From Paenibacillus sp. CF384 (lineage in GTDB: Bacteria; Bacillota; Bacilli; Paenibacillales; Paenibacillaceae): a stretch of DNA of 64,000 nt. This document shows, piece after piece, positions 15,734 through 23,549 of the stretch. Within the stretch, counting starts at the first letter, position 1; the number at the start of each line of letters is the position of its first letter. The notes under the pieces were generated by a model that searched no databases, had not been told where the DNA came from, and saw only the letters and a program-made list of their open reading frames with translations. A program made the position numbers and the translations under genes. The stretch is taken from contig NZ_FNNV01000022.1 in NCBI RefSeq assembly GCF_900106745.1, positions 1-64,000 on the forward strand, in the 5' to 3' direction.

Positions 15734-16726
15734 TCAGAACAACAATGCAAGCCATTCCTCCCGCTCTACCGGACCGAAGCATAAGGTCAGATCAACATCC
15801 GCGAGCGCTTCAGCAACATCTTGTGCATTATACCTTACACCGGCGAGTCGATCTGTAACGAGGGATACTTCCGCAGTCCCGAAGAAATCGCCGAAGACGG
15901 ATGCTTCAGTAATGACGCCTTCCTGCACGTTGAGCCGGACATCGAAGGTGCCGGCGGTTAGCCGTTTGACCTGCCGCACATTAAAGGCCGGCGACCGACC
16001 ATAGTTCCAATCCCAGCTGCGATAGCGTTCTTCCGCAAGCTTCTGCACAGCAGCGAGATCCGCGTCAGTCAGCTTGTACGCCGGAATTTCGGAGCTGCTG
16101 CCGAAGATCGACTCCAGCAAAAACTGCCGAAATTGCTCCATCGTCAGCGGCTCGCGCAGAAATTCAGTGATGTTCGCGACACGGCTGCGGACGGACTTGG
16201 TCGCCTTGGACTCGAACTTGGCTGGGTTGACGTTCAGCGCGGAAACGATGGAATCGACTTCGGAATTGAACAGCAGCGTGCCGTGGCTGAACATCCGCCC
16301 TTTGGAGGCGAACTGTGCGTTGCCGGAGATTTTGCGTTCGCCGACCTGCAAATCATTACGCCCGCTGAGCTCCGCTTCTACGCCTAGCTTGCGCAGAGCT
16401 TCAACGACAGGCTCGGTAAACTTGCGGAAGTTATGAAAGGAACGCCCATCATCCGAAGTGATGAAGCTGAAATTGAGATTGCCGAGATCATGATAGACGG
16501 CACCGCCGCCGGATAAGCGACGCACGACATGAATGCCGTTCTCCTCCACATAAGCGCCGTTTACCTCTTCGGCGGTATTTTGATTTTTGCCGATGATGAT
16601 GGAAGGCTCATTAATGTAGAAGAGAAGATAATCTTCTCCATCGCCGCCCAAATGGCGCAGCGCGTATTCTTCTAGTGCAAGATTCCAAGAGGGATCGTTG
16701 TTGTTGCCGTTATCGATAATTCGCAT
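15734..16726 (-). CDS. lplA: Lipoate-protein ligase A
   Basis: 330 residues. It attaches scavenged lipoate (or octanoate) to the lipoyl domains of 2-oxoacid dehydrogenases or GcvH by way of lipoyl-AMP, in the cytoplasm. The lipoate-binding motif RRLSGGGAVYHDLGNLNFSF lies near residues 69-88. The catalytic Lys string RKISGNAQFASKGRMFSHGTLLF is near residues 132-154. The C-terminal accessory domain is present, so the length matches the complete family form. GGAGG lies upstream of the ATG, only about 15 bases after the AraC stop, so the two may be co-transcribed. The stop codon borders the simple-repeat tract. Confidence 0.95.
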   Translation of the reverse strand: MRIIDNGNNNDPSWNLALEEYALRHLGGDGEDYLLFYINEPSIIIGKNQNTAEEVNGAYVEENGIHVVRRLSGGGAVYHDLGNLNFSFITSDDGRSFHNFRKFTEPVVEALRKLGVEAELSGRNDLQVGERKISGNAQFASKGRMFSHGTLLFNSEVDSIVSALNVNPAKFESKATKSVRSRVANITEFLREPLTMEQFRQFLLESIFGSSSEIPAYKLTDADLAAVQKLAEERYRSWDWNYGRSPAFNVRQVKRLTAGTFDVRLNVQEGVITEASVFGDFFGTAEVSLVTDRLAGVRYNAQDVAEALADVDLTLCFGPVEREEWLALLF

Positions 16727-16741
16727 CGCATGTCCTCCAAG

Positions 16742-17542
16742 TTAATTCGTCGTTCCCCACGCGGCTTTCCGGATTTCCGAAGGCGTGCTGCCAGTCTGTT
16801 CCTTCACGAGCCGCGAGAGATGAAACGCAGTCTTGAACCCGCATCTTGTCGCAATTTCTCCGATAGAAAGGCCGGATTGAGAGAGCAATTCGGTTGCCTT
16901 GAGCACACGGTATTGCCACAGATAGCGGATCGGTGTCAGGTGTTGATGAACGTGAAACAGTCGGACCAAGTGCTCTGGAGATACACCGGCAGCTCCGGCG
17001 AGATCAGGAAGAGCGATTTCTTCTGTGTAGTGCTGCTGAATATAGGTTAATGCTGCAATGATGCTGGGATGCAGCTCTTGCTGCTGCTTCGTTTGCGCGA
17101 TTCTCGCAGTAAACAGTTGAAAGGCGGAATATCCCAGACTTATCATGAGCTCGTCCTGCTTTAAATAATCATTTTGCAAAGAAAGCAGCATATCGGTCAC
17201 CGAATTGAGTGCCTCCGGAATTGGCATGCTAAAGGGCAGGCTGTCCAAATACTGGAGCTCAGCATCCGTAAGTGCTGACACGGATAAGGTAACCCAGCGG
17301 TGCCAAGACTCTTGCGACTCGGCAAAAGCAAAATATTCGTGATGCTGCGGCTTTAGCAGAACGACTTGTCCGGCTTTGACTTGATAGCGAGCGTTATCGA
17401 TCATCAGATCGAGCTCACCGGTATGAAGCAGCACCAGCTGCACATCTTGCTGTACGCGAGGTCCATAAGTGCCTTTGGGCGGATAGACGATGGTGCCGGC
17501 GTAGGCGGATGTGATTTTGTCGTAAGGGAGTGCTGAACTCAT
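16742..17542 (-). CDS. AraC-family transcriptional regulator (cupin sensor)
   Basis: 266 residues. A cupin-like sensor fills the N-terminal half (VQLVLLHTGELDLMID, then AGQVVLLKPQHHEYFAF). The C-terminal AraC double helix-turn-helix is IALPDLAGAAGVSPEHLVRLFHVHQ, then LSIGEIATRCGFKTAFHLSRLVKEQTG. GGAGG lies 10 bases before the ATG. It sits directly upstream of the lipoate ligase gene on the same strand. A metabolic link is not obvious, so it may instead control something elsewhere. Confidence 0.9.
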   Translation of the reverse strand: MSSALPYDKITSAYAGTIVYPPKGTYGPRVQQDVQLVLLHTGELDLMIDNARYQVKAGQVVLLKPQHHEYFAFAESQESWHRWVTLSVSALTDAELQYLDSLPFSMPIPEALNSVTDMLLSLQNDYLKQDELMISLGYSAFQLFTARIAQTKQQQELHPSIIAALTYIQQHYTEEIALPDLAGAAGVSPEHLVRLFHVHQHLTPIRYLWQYRVLKATELLSQSGLSIGEIATRCGFKTAFHLSRLVKEQTGSTPSEIRKAAWGTTN

Positions 17543-17608
17543 GTGAATCGTTCCTCCTTCCTTTCATTATAGCGCCCGAATTGCAAAACAGGAACATGGC
17601 GCAGCTCA

Positions 17609-17646
17609 AAAAAAGAACAGCCCGGCATGGCCGCCAGGCTGTCTTC
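17609..17646 (-). terminator. Terminator of the NlpC/P60 gene
   Basis: On the minus strand, ACAGCCTGGC pairs imperfectly with GCCGGGCTGT, followed by seven T. Confidence 0.85.
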
Positions 17647-17652
17647 AACATG

Positions 17653-18327
17653 CTAATAAACTCTTCTGGCGCCTGCGTAGCGCGGACCCCAGTAGGCGTT
17701 GTCCATCTGCTGAACATAGATTCCCTTCGAGGACAATGCCGAAATGAACGAACCGCCGCCCATATAGAAGCCGACATGATCCACGACTCCTGTTGACGGA
17801 TTTCGGAAGAAAACAAGATCCCCCGGCTGCAGCATCGACTTATTAACCGAGAAGCCTTGGCTGAACAGGTTCGTAGAGGTTGTCCGCGTTTGAGAAACGC
17901 CGAATTTCGTAAACATATAATAGATAAAACCGGAGCAGTCAAAGCCGCTTGCCGGACTCGTTCCACCCCATACATAAGGAATGCCGAGGTAAGAGGATGT
18001 ATCGGCAACGAGCTTTTGCTTCAAGATGGCATTACTAACGGCTTCTAGCGTTAACGGACCGGTAATTCCGTCAGCCACAAGTCCATATTTACTTTGAAAG
18101 GCGATAACAGCATCGCGAGTAACGGTGCCATAATAACCGGTTGCAGTTGCATAGTTGAAATACCCAAGCTTCTTCAGATCCGTCTGCAAATTCGTAATCA
18201 CGCTGCTAGATGCGCCGATCGAGTAGGTGACAGCGCTCGCATGAGTATGTCCAGTGAAGGTCGTCGCTTGTACGGCTCCTGACAGAAGCATAAAGCTGAT
18301 GGCCGCCAGTATGGTTTTCTTTCTCAT
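17653..18327 (-). CDS. Secreted peptidoglycan-binding NlpC/P60 family protein
   Basis: About 224 residues. It has a signal peptide (KKTILAAISFMLLSGAVQA), a PG_binding_1 domain (LQTDLKKLGYFNYATATGYYG, then FQSKYGLVADGITGP) and a C-terminal NlpC/P60 domain. The catalytic Cys is in GFDCSGFIYYMF and the catalytic His in VDHVGFYMG. The third polar residue, usually the His of FIHA, is Ser here (FISALSSKG). The family cleaves D-gamma-glutamyl-diaminopimelate bonds in cell-wall peptides. The frame is open to 18435. I start at the ATG at 18327 because GGAGGG precedes it and the signal peptide follows at once. It stands alone between two terminators. Confidence 0.92.
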   Translation of the reverse strand: MRKKTILAAISFMLLSGAVQATTFTGHTHASAVTYSIGASSSVITNLQTDLKKLGYFNYATATGYYGTVTRDAVIAFQSKYGLVADGITGPLTLEAVSNAILKQKLVADTSSYLGIPYVWGGTSPASGFDCSGFIYYMFTKFGVSQTRTTSTNLFSQGFSVNKSMLQPGDLVFFRNPSTGVVDHVGFYMGGGSFISALSSKGIYVQQMDNAYWGPRYAGARRVY

Positions 18328-18417
18328 GATTGCCCTCCATCCCTGTTTATGTATAGACCACCACTTCAGCATACCAGTATCTAATGCGGGAAATAACCTG
18401 TGTTTTGATGGAAAAAA

Positions 18418-18447
18418 GAAAAGCCCGGCAGCCATAGCCGGGCATCA
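18418..18447 (-). terminator. Terminator of PhyH gene 18454-19194
   Basis: On the minus strand GCCCGGC/GCCGGGC around a short loop, then TTTTCTTTTTT. Confidence 0.9.
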
Positions 18448-18453
18448 CTCGCA

Positions 18454-19194
18454 TTAATAGAGCGGAAACTTCTTCTGCAGATCGCTGCGCGAAGTCGTCG
18501 CATCCTCGCGGATATAGTGGCACACATAAGAACGGCGCCAGCGGTCGGTGCTCCGATTGCGAGTAGACGAATGGATGAGCAGCTCATGGAAGAATAGGAT
18601 ATCGCCTTTCTCCATAATGACCGGAACTTCCTGCTTGAGATCGATTCCTTCCGTCTCGTCGGTCCAAGGCTCATGCTCATCGATGTTCTTGACGGCTCCG
18701 TGGGGAAGCAAACCGAGCTTATGCGACTTCGGGATGACCCAGAGACAGCCATTCTCCTCGTCTACGCTCTCTTCCATCGCGATCCAAGCGGCGATCATCG
18801 TCATCGGATCGTTCTTAATATAATAGAAATCCTGATGGGCCGCTTGTCCTGGGGAACCCGGCTCTTTGTAGAAAAACATGCTTTGCACGCACACAGCTTC
18901 ACGGCCCATAAGCTGAGCAAGCGTTCCGCGCACGATTGGCAGCTTCATCATTTGGCGCGCGAATCCGTCATGCAGATGGGGGTTAAACAAGCGAATCGAA
19001 TATTTCTTGCTCTCTTCGCAAGCGGCCCATTCCGGCATCGGCTTCTCGTCGCGCAAATCATAAATATGTCCGTTAAAGGCGTCGATTAGGTCAGCTGAGC
19101 AGCCTTTCTTAATCAGCAAGAAACCCTCTTCATTAAATTGATCTATTTGGGCTTGTGTAATCGGCGTTGTTAAGCGTGGGACTACTTTGTTCAT
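18454..19194 (-). CDS. Phytanoyl-CoA dioxygenase (PhyH) family oxygenase
   Basis: About 246 residues. The Fe(II) ligands are His120 and Asp122 in AAHQDFYYIKND, and His208 in LLIHSSTRNRS. A downstream Arg (DRWRRSYVCHYI) should bind 2-oxoglutarate. FLLIKKGCSADLI near the start is the family's first strand. Of two close ATGs I prefer the one at 19194, nine bases after GAGAGG. It lies 96 bases after the Dabb gene on the same strand, with a perfect 16-bp palindrome between them. It is one of four PhyH paralogues in the window. They are diverged enough that their substrates probably differ. Confidence 0.9.
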   Translation of the reverse strand: MNKVVPRLTTPITQAQIDQFNEEGFLLIKKGCSADLIDAFNGHIYDLRDEKPMPEWAACEESKKYSIRLFNPHLHDGFARQMMKLPIVRGTLAQLMGREAVCVQSMFFYKEPGSPGQAAHQDFYYIKNDPMTMIAAWIAMEESVDEENGCLWVIPKSHKLGLLPHGAVKNIDEHEPWTDETEGIDLKQEVPVIMEKGDILFFHELLIHSSTRNRSTDRWRRSYVCHYIREDATTSRSDLQKKFPLY

Positions 19195-19266
19195 CGCTCT
19201 CATCCTCTCGCATTGGTTAACTCAAGCTTACTGTGAGAGGCGAGTCCGCGACAATGGCTGACATTA

Positions 19267-19282
19267 TCAGATATATATCTGA
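19267..19282. promoter_or_regulatory. Perfect 16-bp palindrome, candidate operator
   Basis: TCAGATATATATCTGA, uninterrupted, between the Dabb stop and the PhyH start at 19194. The size and position suit a dimeric repressor site or the end of the Dabb transcript. No T-run follows, so a terminator is less likely. Confidence 0.5.
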
Positions 19283-19290
19283 AATTGATA

Positions 19291-19590
19291 TTAGATGTGA
19301 TAGTCGACGACGACTACACTCTCAAGCAGACCGTCCAGCGATTTCACGAACGCTTGATGAACAGGATGCGGGCCGTAAGCGCGCAGTGCATCTTGGTTCT
19401 CGAAGGTTACGCGAAGTCCAAGGGAGTAACCGTGGATATTGCCTGTTTCTTCTGTGATGTTGCGTCCGGCAGTGAGTTCGACGATGCCCGGAATAGCGCC
19501 TTTGAATGCAAGCAGGCTGTTTACCAGCTCTTGTTCCTTCTCGGGCGTAACGGTGGCGTTCATTTTGAAAATAACGATATGCTCAAACAT
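19291..19590 (-). CDS. Dabb (stress-responsive A/B barrel) domain protein
   Basis: 99 residues, the usual length of a single Dabb ferredoxin-like barrel. The opening MFEHIVIFKM and the central GIVELTAGRNITEE are characteristic, as is PHPVHQAFV in the second half. Such proteins dimerise. Some act as small-molecule cyclases or isomerases, and others are of unknown role. It is placed between two PhyH oxygenase genes on the same strand, which suggests it works on a related small molecule. It probably shares a transcript with the PhyH gene downstream, while a terminator (19726-19756) separates it from the one upstream. Confidence 0.92.
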   Translation of the reverse strand: MFEHIVIFKMNATVTPEKEQELVNSLLAFKGAIPGIVELTAGRNITEETGNIHGYSLGLRVTFENQDALRAYGPHPVHQAFVKSLDGLLESVVVVDYHI

Positions 19591-19725
19591 GGAATTCGCT
19601 CCTTTAATAGTTGATTGGTTTTCGCAGGTGTTTCATTGGTGACTGTCCAATAAAGAATTATAGCAGAATTGTACGCGATAATGGAGCGCTGAGGGATGAT
19701 GGTGGCAGGTGGATGAGTGAACTCA

Positions 19726-19756
19726 AAAAAAGGGTACCGGCAGCCCGGTACCCTTG
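19726..19756 (-). terminator. Terminator of PhyH gene 19761-20576
   Basis: On the minus strand AAGGGTACCG pairs with CGGTACCCTT around GGCTGC-like loop bases, then seven T. Confidence 0.92.
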
Positions 19757-19760
19757 CTTA

Positions 19761-20576
19761 TTAGCCCATCATCATTTTGCTGCTGGACGCGGCAGCGGCG
19801 TCTTCTTCTTCGAAGGCTTTCGCATCGGTCATCCACGGCGTTACGCCGAGCAGCATTTTGCGCATATTCGAGGTTGCACCGGCTTTGAGCTCTTCGGAAG
19901 GCTCGTAACCAGGCCATGTGCGCAAGCAGGATTGGGCGTAGTTGTAAATGAGTGAGCGGCGAGTGACATCAGACAGATTGTTCAGCGCCGAGTGGTACGT
20001 GTAGCCGTTGAAGATAACGGCCGTTCCGGCTTTGACGTTCATTCTGACATGGCCCGGGAGGTCCTCTTGTTTCTCCACTTTAGGCAAATCCTCATCCTTC
20101 ATGTGGATGCTGCCTGGCAAGAAGGCGAGGCAACCTCCGTCATACGGCACATCGGAGAGGAAGTAGAACACTTTGACCATGAAAGGTGCTTGCTTATCGC
20201 CAAAGAAAATTTTCGTAGTCGTGTCACGGTGCCAGTTGGTATGCGAAATCTTGCCCGGAGGTTTGAGAAGGGCATCGTTATCGATCATCACGAATTGATT
20301 GCCGATCATATCCCGCAAAATATTCATCATCCGTTTATGCTCCAAAAGCCCGGCAAAGGTCTCACCATACTCAATGATGCCGCAAATCTGCTTCACATGG
20401 TTCAACTGCCCGGTAGCTGGGTTGACGCGACCATTGACTTCGAAGTCATGAAAAGCTTGATCCATGTCTTCGTTAATGGAATCGACTTCTTGGCTGCTCA
20501 GAAAATCCTCAATCACCAGAAAACCATCACGTTCCCACATCAATTGCTGTTCGCTCGTTAATCCGTATAGGCTCAT
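19761..20576 (-). CDS. Phytanoyl-CoA dioxygenase (PhyH) family oxygenase
   Basis: 271 residues. The iron triad is His116 and Asp118 (NWHRDTTT) and His195 (YTYHSALNN), with the 2-oxoglutarate Arg in TRRSLIYNYAQS. The start region LTSEQQLMWERDGFLVIEDFL is typical. Its C-terminus is unusually Ala/Ser/Met-rich (EEEDAAAASSSKMMMG). It lies 130 bases downstream of an AraC gene on the same strand, with a long inverted repeat in the gap. This is the second AraC-PhyH pairing in the window, so control by that AraC is a fair inference. The substrate is unknown. Confidence 0.9.
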   Translation of the reverse strand: MSLYGLTSEQQLMWERDGFLVIEDFLSSQEVDSINEDMDQAFHDFEVNGRVNPATGQLNHVKQICGIIEYGETFAGLLEHKRMMNILRDMIGNQFVMIDNDALLKPPGKISHTNWHRDTTTKIFFGDKQAPFMVKVFYFLSDVPYDGGCLAFLPGSIHMKDEDLPKVEKQEDLPGHVRMNVKAGTAVIFNGYTYHSALNNLSDVTRRSLIYNYAQSCLRTWPGYEPSEELKAGATSNMRKMLLGVTPWMTDAKAFEEEDAAAASSSKMMMG

Positions 20577-20595
20577 TCTTAGACCCTCCTAGTCA

Positions 20596-20623
20596 GTAAA
20601 CGCTTTAATTAACTTTAGTTTAC
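20596..20623 (-). promoter_or_regulatory. Inverted repeat in the AraC-PhyH gap
   Basis: GTAAAC (20596-20601) and GTTTAC (20618-20623) flank a central TTAATTAA palindrome, about 20 bases upstream of the PhyH start. The left side (GTAAACGCTTTAA) loosely resembles a catabolite-responsive element. It is a candidate operator for the neighbouring AraC protein or for CcpA. Confidence 0.4.
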
Positions 20624-20705
20624 GATATAGAGAGGTACGATTGAAGCTGGCGAATTGCCGATTAAACTCAATAAATTGCTGTTTATAAGAATAGCCCAAT
20701 CAATA

Positions 20706-21557
20706 TTAGAGACGACGCAAGCTCCGGCGGAAATCTCGCGGCGAATCATGCTGAACTTTCAGAAAAGCATGCAGGAAGGAATTATAGCTGGCAAATCCGC
20801 TTTGCTCGCTGATCTCCCCGATCGAGAGAGACGTGCTGATGAGCAAACGCTTCGCATGATGCACCTTCTTGAGCAGGACGTATTCCTTCGGCGTAACGCC
20901 GTATTGCTTCTTATATTGGCGGATAAAATGATACAGGCTGAGATTGGCGATTTGTGCCAGCTGCGATACGTCTTCAACCTCCAAATAGTTCGCATCCATG
21001 AACGCTCGTGCCCGCTGCAGAGGCTCCGGTTCGGAGCCGTGGTTCGTCAGCCATGAACCCCCTAAGTCGCGCTGCTTCCGGAAAATCTCCATAAGCAGCT
21101 GATAGATATGCGCAGACAGAGGCATCTCATAGGCCGGATGCTGCTCACTCATAAGCGCTGCGATCTGTTCGAGCAGACTGTGGATTTCATTAACTGAAGG
21201 AAGATTTTGCACGATGGAATAGGACGGTTCGCCGAACAGCTTCGGCCAGAAATGCTCCATGTCAATGCCGTCGAATACCAAATAATACATTTCGAAAGCG
21301 TTCTTCGCTTCCGTCTTATAAGCGTGAGGCAGCCGCATGTCATGCACAACGCAGTCGCCTTCCACGATCTCAATCCACTGGTTGGCATGCTTGAAGGCGC
21401 CTTTGCCTTTGGTGATGAACAGGATTTCATAAGCCGGATAATAGTCGCGCGTATAGAGAAAATCCGATCGAGGTGCATCATAACCGCCGATTAATCCAAA
21501 GAACAGATGACTCCGCGCAAACTCGCTTGGCGTGCCGACAATTTCGAACGAATTCAT
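20706..21557 (-). CDS. AraC-family transcriptional regulator (cupin sensor)
   Basis: About 283 residues. The N-terminal half is an AraC-type cupin sensor (PAYEILFITKGKGAFKHANQWIE, then EGDCVVHDMRLPHAY). The C-terminal double helix-turn-helix is VEDVSQLAQIANLSLYHFIRQYK, then LSIGEISEQSGFASYNSFLHAFLK. The frame is open to 21581. The ATG at 21557 has AAAGGA 11 bases upstream. It is the first gene of a minus-strand group with PhyH, Dabb and PhyH, and divergent from the unknown gene at 21651. It likely controls the PhyH gene that follows. Confidence 0.9.
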   Translation of the reverse strand: MNSFEIVGTPSEFARSHLFFGLIGGYDAPRSDFLYTRDYYPAYEILFITKGKGAFKHANQWIEIVEGDCVVHDMRLPHAYKTEAKNAFEMYYLVFDGIDMEHFWPKLFGEPSYSIVQNLPSVNEIHSLLEQIAALMSEQHPAYEMPLSAHIYQLLMEIFRKQRDLGGSWLTNHGSEPEPLQRARAFMDANYLEVEDVSQLAQIANLSLYHFIRQYKKQYGVTPKEYVLLKKVHHAKRLLISTSLSIGEISEQSGFASYNSFLHAFLKVQHDSPRDFRRSLRRL

Positions 21558-21650
21558 AATGCCACAGATCCTTTCGGACAAGCCAATAATAGGTTATCTT
21601 CATTATATCGCGATCATATGGAAGGCTGCATGCAAAAGGAGTTGATAGTT

Positions 21651-22175
21651 GTGGAGAAGCAGGAAGCTGCTGTACTTTCGGAATGGATAGAGCGATCTAG
21701 TGTTGGGCCAGTCGAAGCCTATGATGTAACACGTATCAGTATGGATGGATTGCCGCTATCGAATTTTCATCAATGGTCCAATGGCAAACCGCTTGTGAAT
21801 GCGTATCATATTGCCCGTACAATCGGCGGCGCGTTATATGTGCTGTTCATCGATTGGCATCGGAATGACAACTATTATATGGTGATCTATGCAGGGGATA
21901 AATCGACCACGCATGCCGAGATTCAGAAGCTCGTTTATGATCGCGAAGGGATAGCGTCTCATCTGCGGTGGACGTACAATCCAATGAAACGGGATGGCGG
22001 CAATGCCGTGCGCAAAGCGTACTTTAAGCAGCAGTGGGGCGGGCTCGCGACAACGATTCCGATTCTGGGAGCACTGCGGGAGAACGAGGCGGATTTGTTC
22101 TACGATGCACTCTTCGAGTTGGTGGAGAAGCGTCTTCGGGCGGACAAGGCACCTGAACTTTTTGACGAAATATAG
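21651..22175 (+). CDS. Conserved-looking protein of unknown function
   Basis: Not recognised. About 174 residues, soluble, mixed alpha/beta, rich in Trp and Tyr (FHQWSNGKPLVNAYHIARTIGG, then YVLFIDWHRNDNYYMVIYAG), with a basic middle and a helical C-terminus. There is no signal peptide or membrane segment. The frame is open from 21507. I choose the GTG at 21651, since AAAAGGAG lies nine bases upstream, while the earlier ATGs lack a good site. It is divergent from the AraC gene, about 90 bases apart, and is followed by the pyrophosphatase gene 133 bases on, probably in a separate transcript. Confidence 0.65.
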   Translation: MEKQEAAVLSEWIERSSVGPVEAYDVTRISMDGLPLSNFHQWSNGKPLVNAYHIARTIGGALYVLFIDWHRNDNYYMVIYAGDKSTTHAEIQKLVYDREGIASHLRWTYNPMKRDGGNAVRKAYFKQQWGGLATTIPILGALRENEADLFYDALFELVEKRLRADKAPELFDEI

Positions 22176-22308
22176 AACTGTGAGGAATTTACCTGTAATG
22201 GAATAGGAATTCACGGCAATAAACGGTATAATACCGATTAGGGATTTATTCTTACCGGCGTTCTTATGGTCGCCAGCACCCAATAAACAGCGAATAAGGA
22301 GTATGAAG

Positions 22309-23241
22309 ATGTCAAAAACATTGATTTTCGGACACAAAAACCCGGACACGGACACAATCTGTTCGGCAATTGCTTATGCAGACTTGAAAACAAAGCTTGG
22401 CCAAGAGGTTGAAGCGGTTCGTCTTGGTGAAGTGAACGGCGAAACGCAATACGCGCTGAATCAATTTAAAGCGGCTGCGCCTCGTTTGGTTGAGACCGTT
22501 TCGAACGAAACAAGCAGCGTTATTCTTGTTGACCACAATGAGCGTCAGCAAAGCGCTAGCGACATCGATAAAGTGCGCGTCCTTGAAGTTATCGACCACC
22601 ACCGTATCGCTAATTTCGAGACTGCTCACCCGCTCTACTACCGCTGCGAGCCTGTAGGCTGCACGGCGACCATCCTTAACAAAATGTACAAAGAAAACGG
22701 CATCGCGATCGACAGCAACATTGCAGGTTTGATGCTTTCGGCCATCATTTCCGACTCCTTGCTGTTCAAATCGCCGACTTGCACGCCGGAAGACGTTGCA
22801 GCAGCTCGCGAGCTTGCAGCAATCGCAGGTGTAACGCCTGAAACTTACGGCCTTGAAATGCTCAAAGCCGGCGCTGATCTCAGCGACAAAACAATCGCGC
22901 AATTGATCTCGCTTGATGCGAAAGAATTCTCGATGGGCAGCTACAAGGTAGAAATCGCGCAAGTAAACGCGGTTGACGTAAACGACGTATTGTCCCGCCA
23001 AGCAGAAGTTGAAGCGGCACTGAACACGATCATCGCTGACAAAGGCCTTGACCTGTTCGTATTCGTCGTAACTGACATCTTGAACAACGATTCCGTTGCG
23101 CTGGCACTTGGTAAACAAGCGGCAGCCGTTGAGCAAGCGTACAGCGTGAAGCTTGACGACAACAAAGCGGTTCTGAAGGGCGTAGTTTCCCGCAAATCGC
23201 AAATCGTTCCAGTTCTGACTGAAACACTTAGCAAACTGTAG
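22309..23241 (+). CDS. ppaC: Manganese-dependent inorganic pyrophosphatase (family II)
   Basis: About 310 residues. It hydrolyses pyrophosphate to phosphate in the cytoplasm, pulling biosynthetic reactions forward. As a DHH-family enzyme it shows [13 protein letters not shown] near the start (metal-binding His and Asp residues), VDHNE, the signature [10 protein letters not shown] and [10 protein letters not shown]. The C-terminal substrate domain has SRKSQIVP (Arg-Lys). The length matches the CBS-less form. Of two ATGs six bases apart I choose 22309, which has AAGGAG at good spacing. It is a single gene ended by a strong terminator. Confidence 0.97.
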   Translation: MSKTLIFGHKNPDTDTICSAIAYADLKTKLGQEVEAVRLGEVNGETQYALNQFKAAAPRLVETVSNETSSVILVDHNERQQSASDIDKVRVLEVIDHHRIANFETAHPLYYRCEPVGCTATILNKMYKENGIAIDSNIAGLMLSAIISDSLLFKSPTCTPEDVAAARELAAIAGVTPETYGLEMLKAGADLSDKTIAQLISLDAKEFSMGSYKVEIAQVNAVDVNDVLSRQAEVEAALNTIIADKGLDLFVFVVTDILNNDSVALALGKQAAAVEQAYSVKLDDNKAVLKGVVSRKSQIVPVLTETLSKL

Positions 23242-23267
23242 GATATAGATGAACTAGGACATAGGAA

Positions 23268-23300
23268 AGAGGCTGATGATTGCTCATCGGCCTCTTTTTT
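23268..23300 (+). terminator. Terminator of ppaC
   Basis: GAGGC-GATGA pairs with TCATC-GCCTC, followed by six T. Confidence 0.92.
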
Positions 23301-23331
23301 GCGCCGAGCAGTGGGGCGGGGGGCGGAGGGC

Positions 23332-23526
23332 GAAATGTTGCCGATTAGTCAATATTTCAGAGGCGAAAGGCCACTATTTGATGAAATGCTGCTTAGAATG
23401 CAACATTTTCGGCTCATAACCGCTTCAAAGTACCTTACCATAGCGAAATGCTGCTTATTCGGCAGCATTTTATGGTTACCAGAATGAAAACTAAATAAAA
23501 TGCTGCCTTTCGGGCAACATTTTCTT
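23332..23526. repeat. AATGCTGC/GCAACATT hairpin cluster, four copies
   Basis: AAATGTTGC or AAATGCTGC starts at about 23332, 23383, 23445 and 23498. The last three are followed after 5-9 bases by GCAACATTTT or GCAGCATTTT, forming stem-loops. In the first copy the right arm is decayed. The linkers are unrelated. The cluster lies between the convergent ppaC and solute-binding genes, with a related cluster at 36844-37029. Confidence 0.85.
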
Positions 23527-23549
23527 CGAGACGAGCCATCGCCAAATGA

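Noticed and set aside
15405-15858. Small plus-strand proteins across the CAGT/CATC tract
   Set aside because: Simple repeats give artefactual open frames with Ser/His/Pro-rich low-complexity sequence and no start signals.
22312-23202. Long antisense frame (296 codons) over ppaC
   Set aside because: It is wholly antisense to a confidently recognised enzyme, has no family features, and reflects codon bias of the sense strand.
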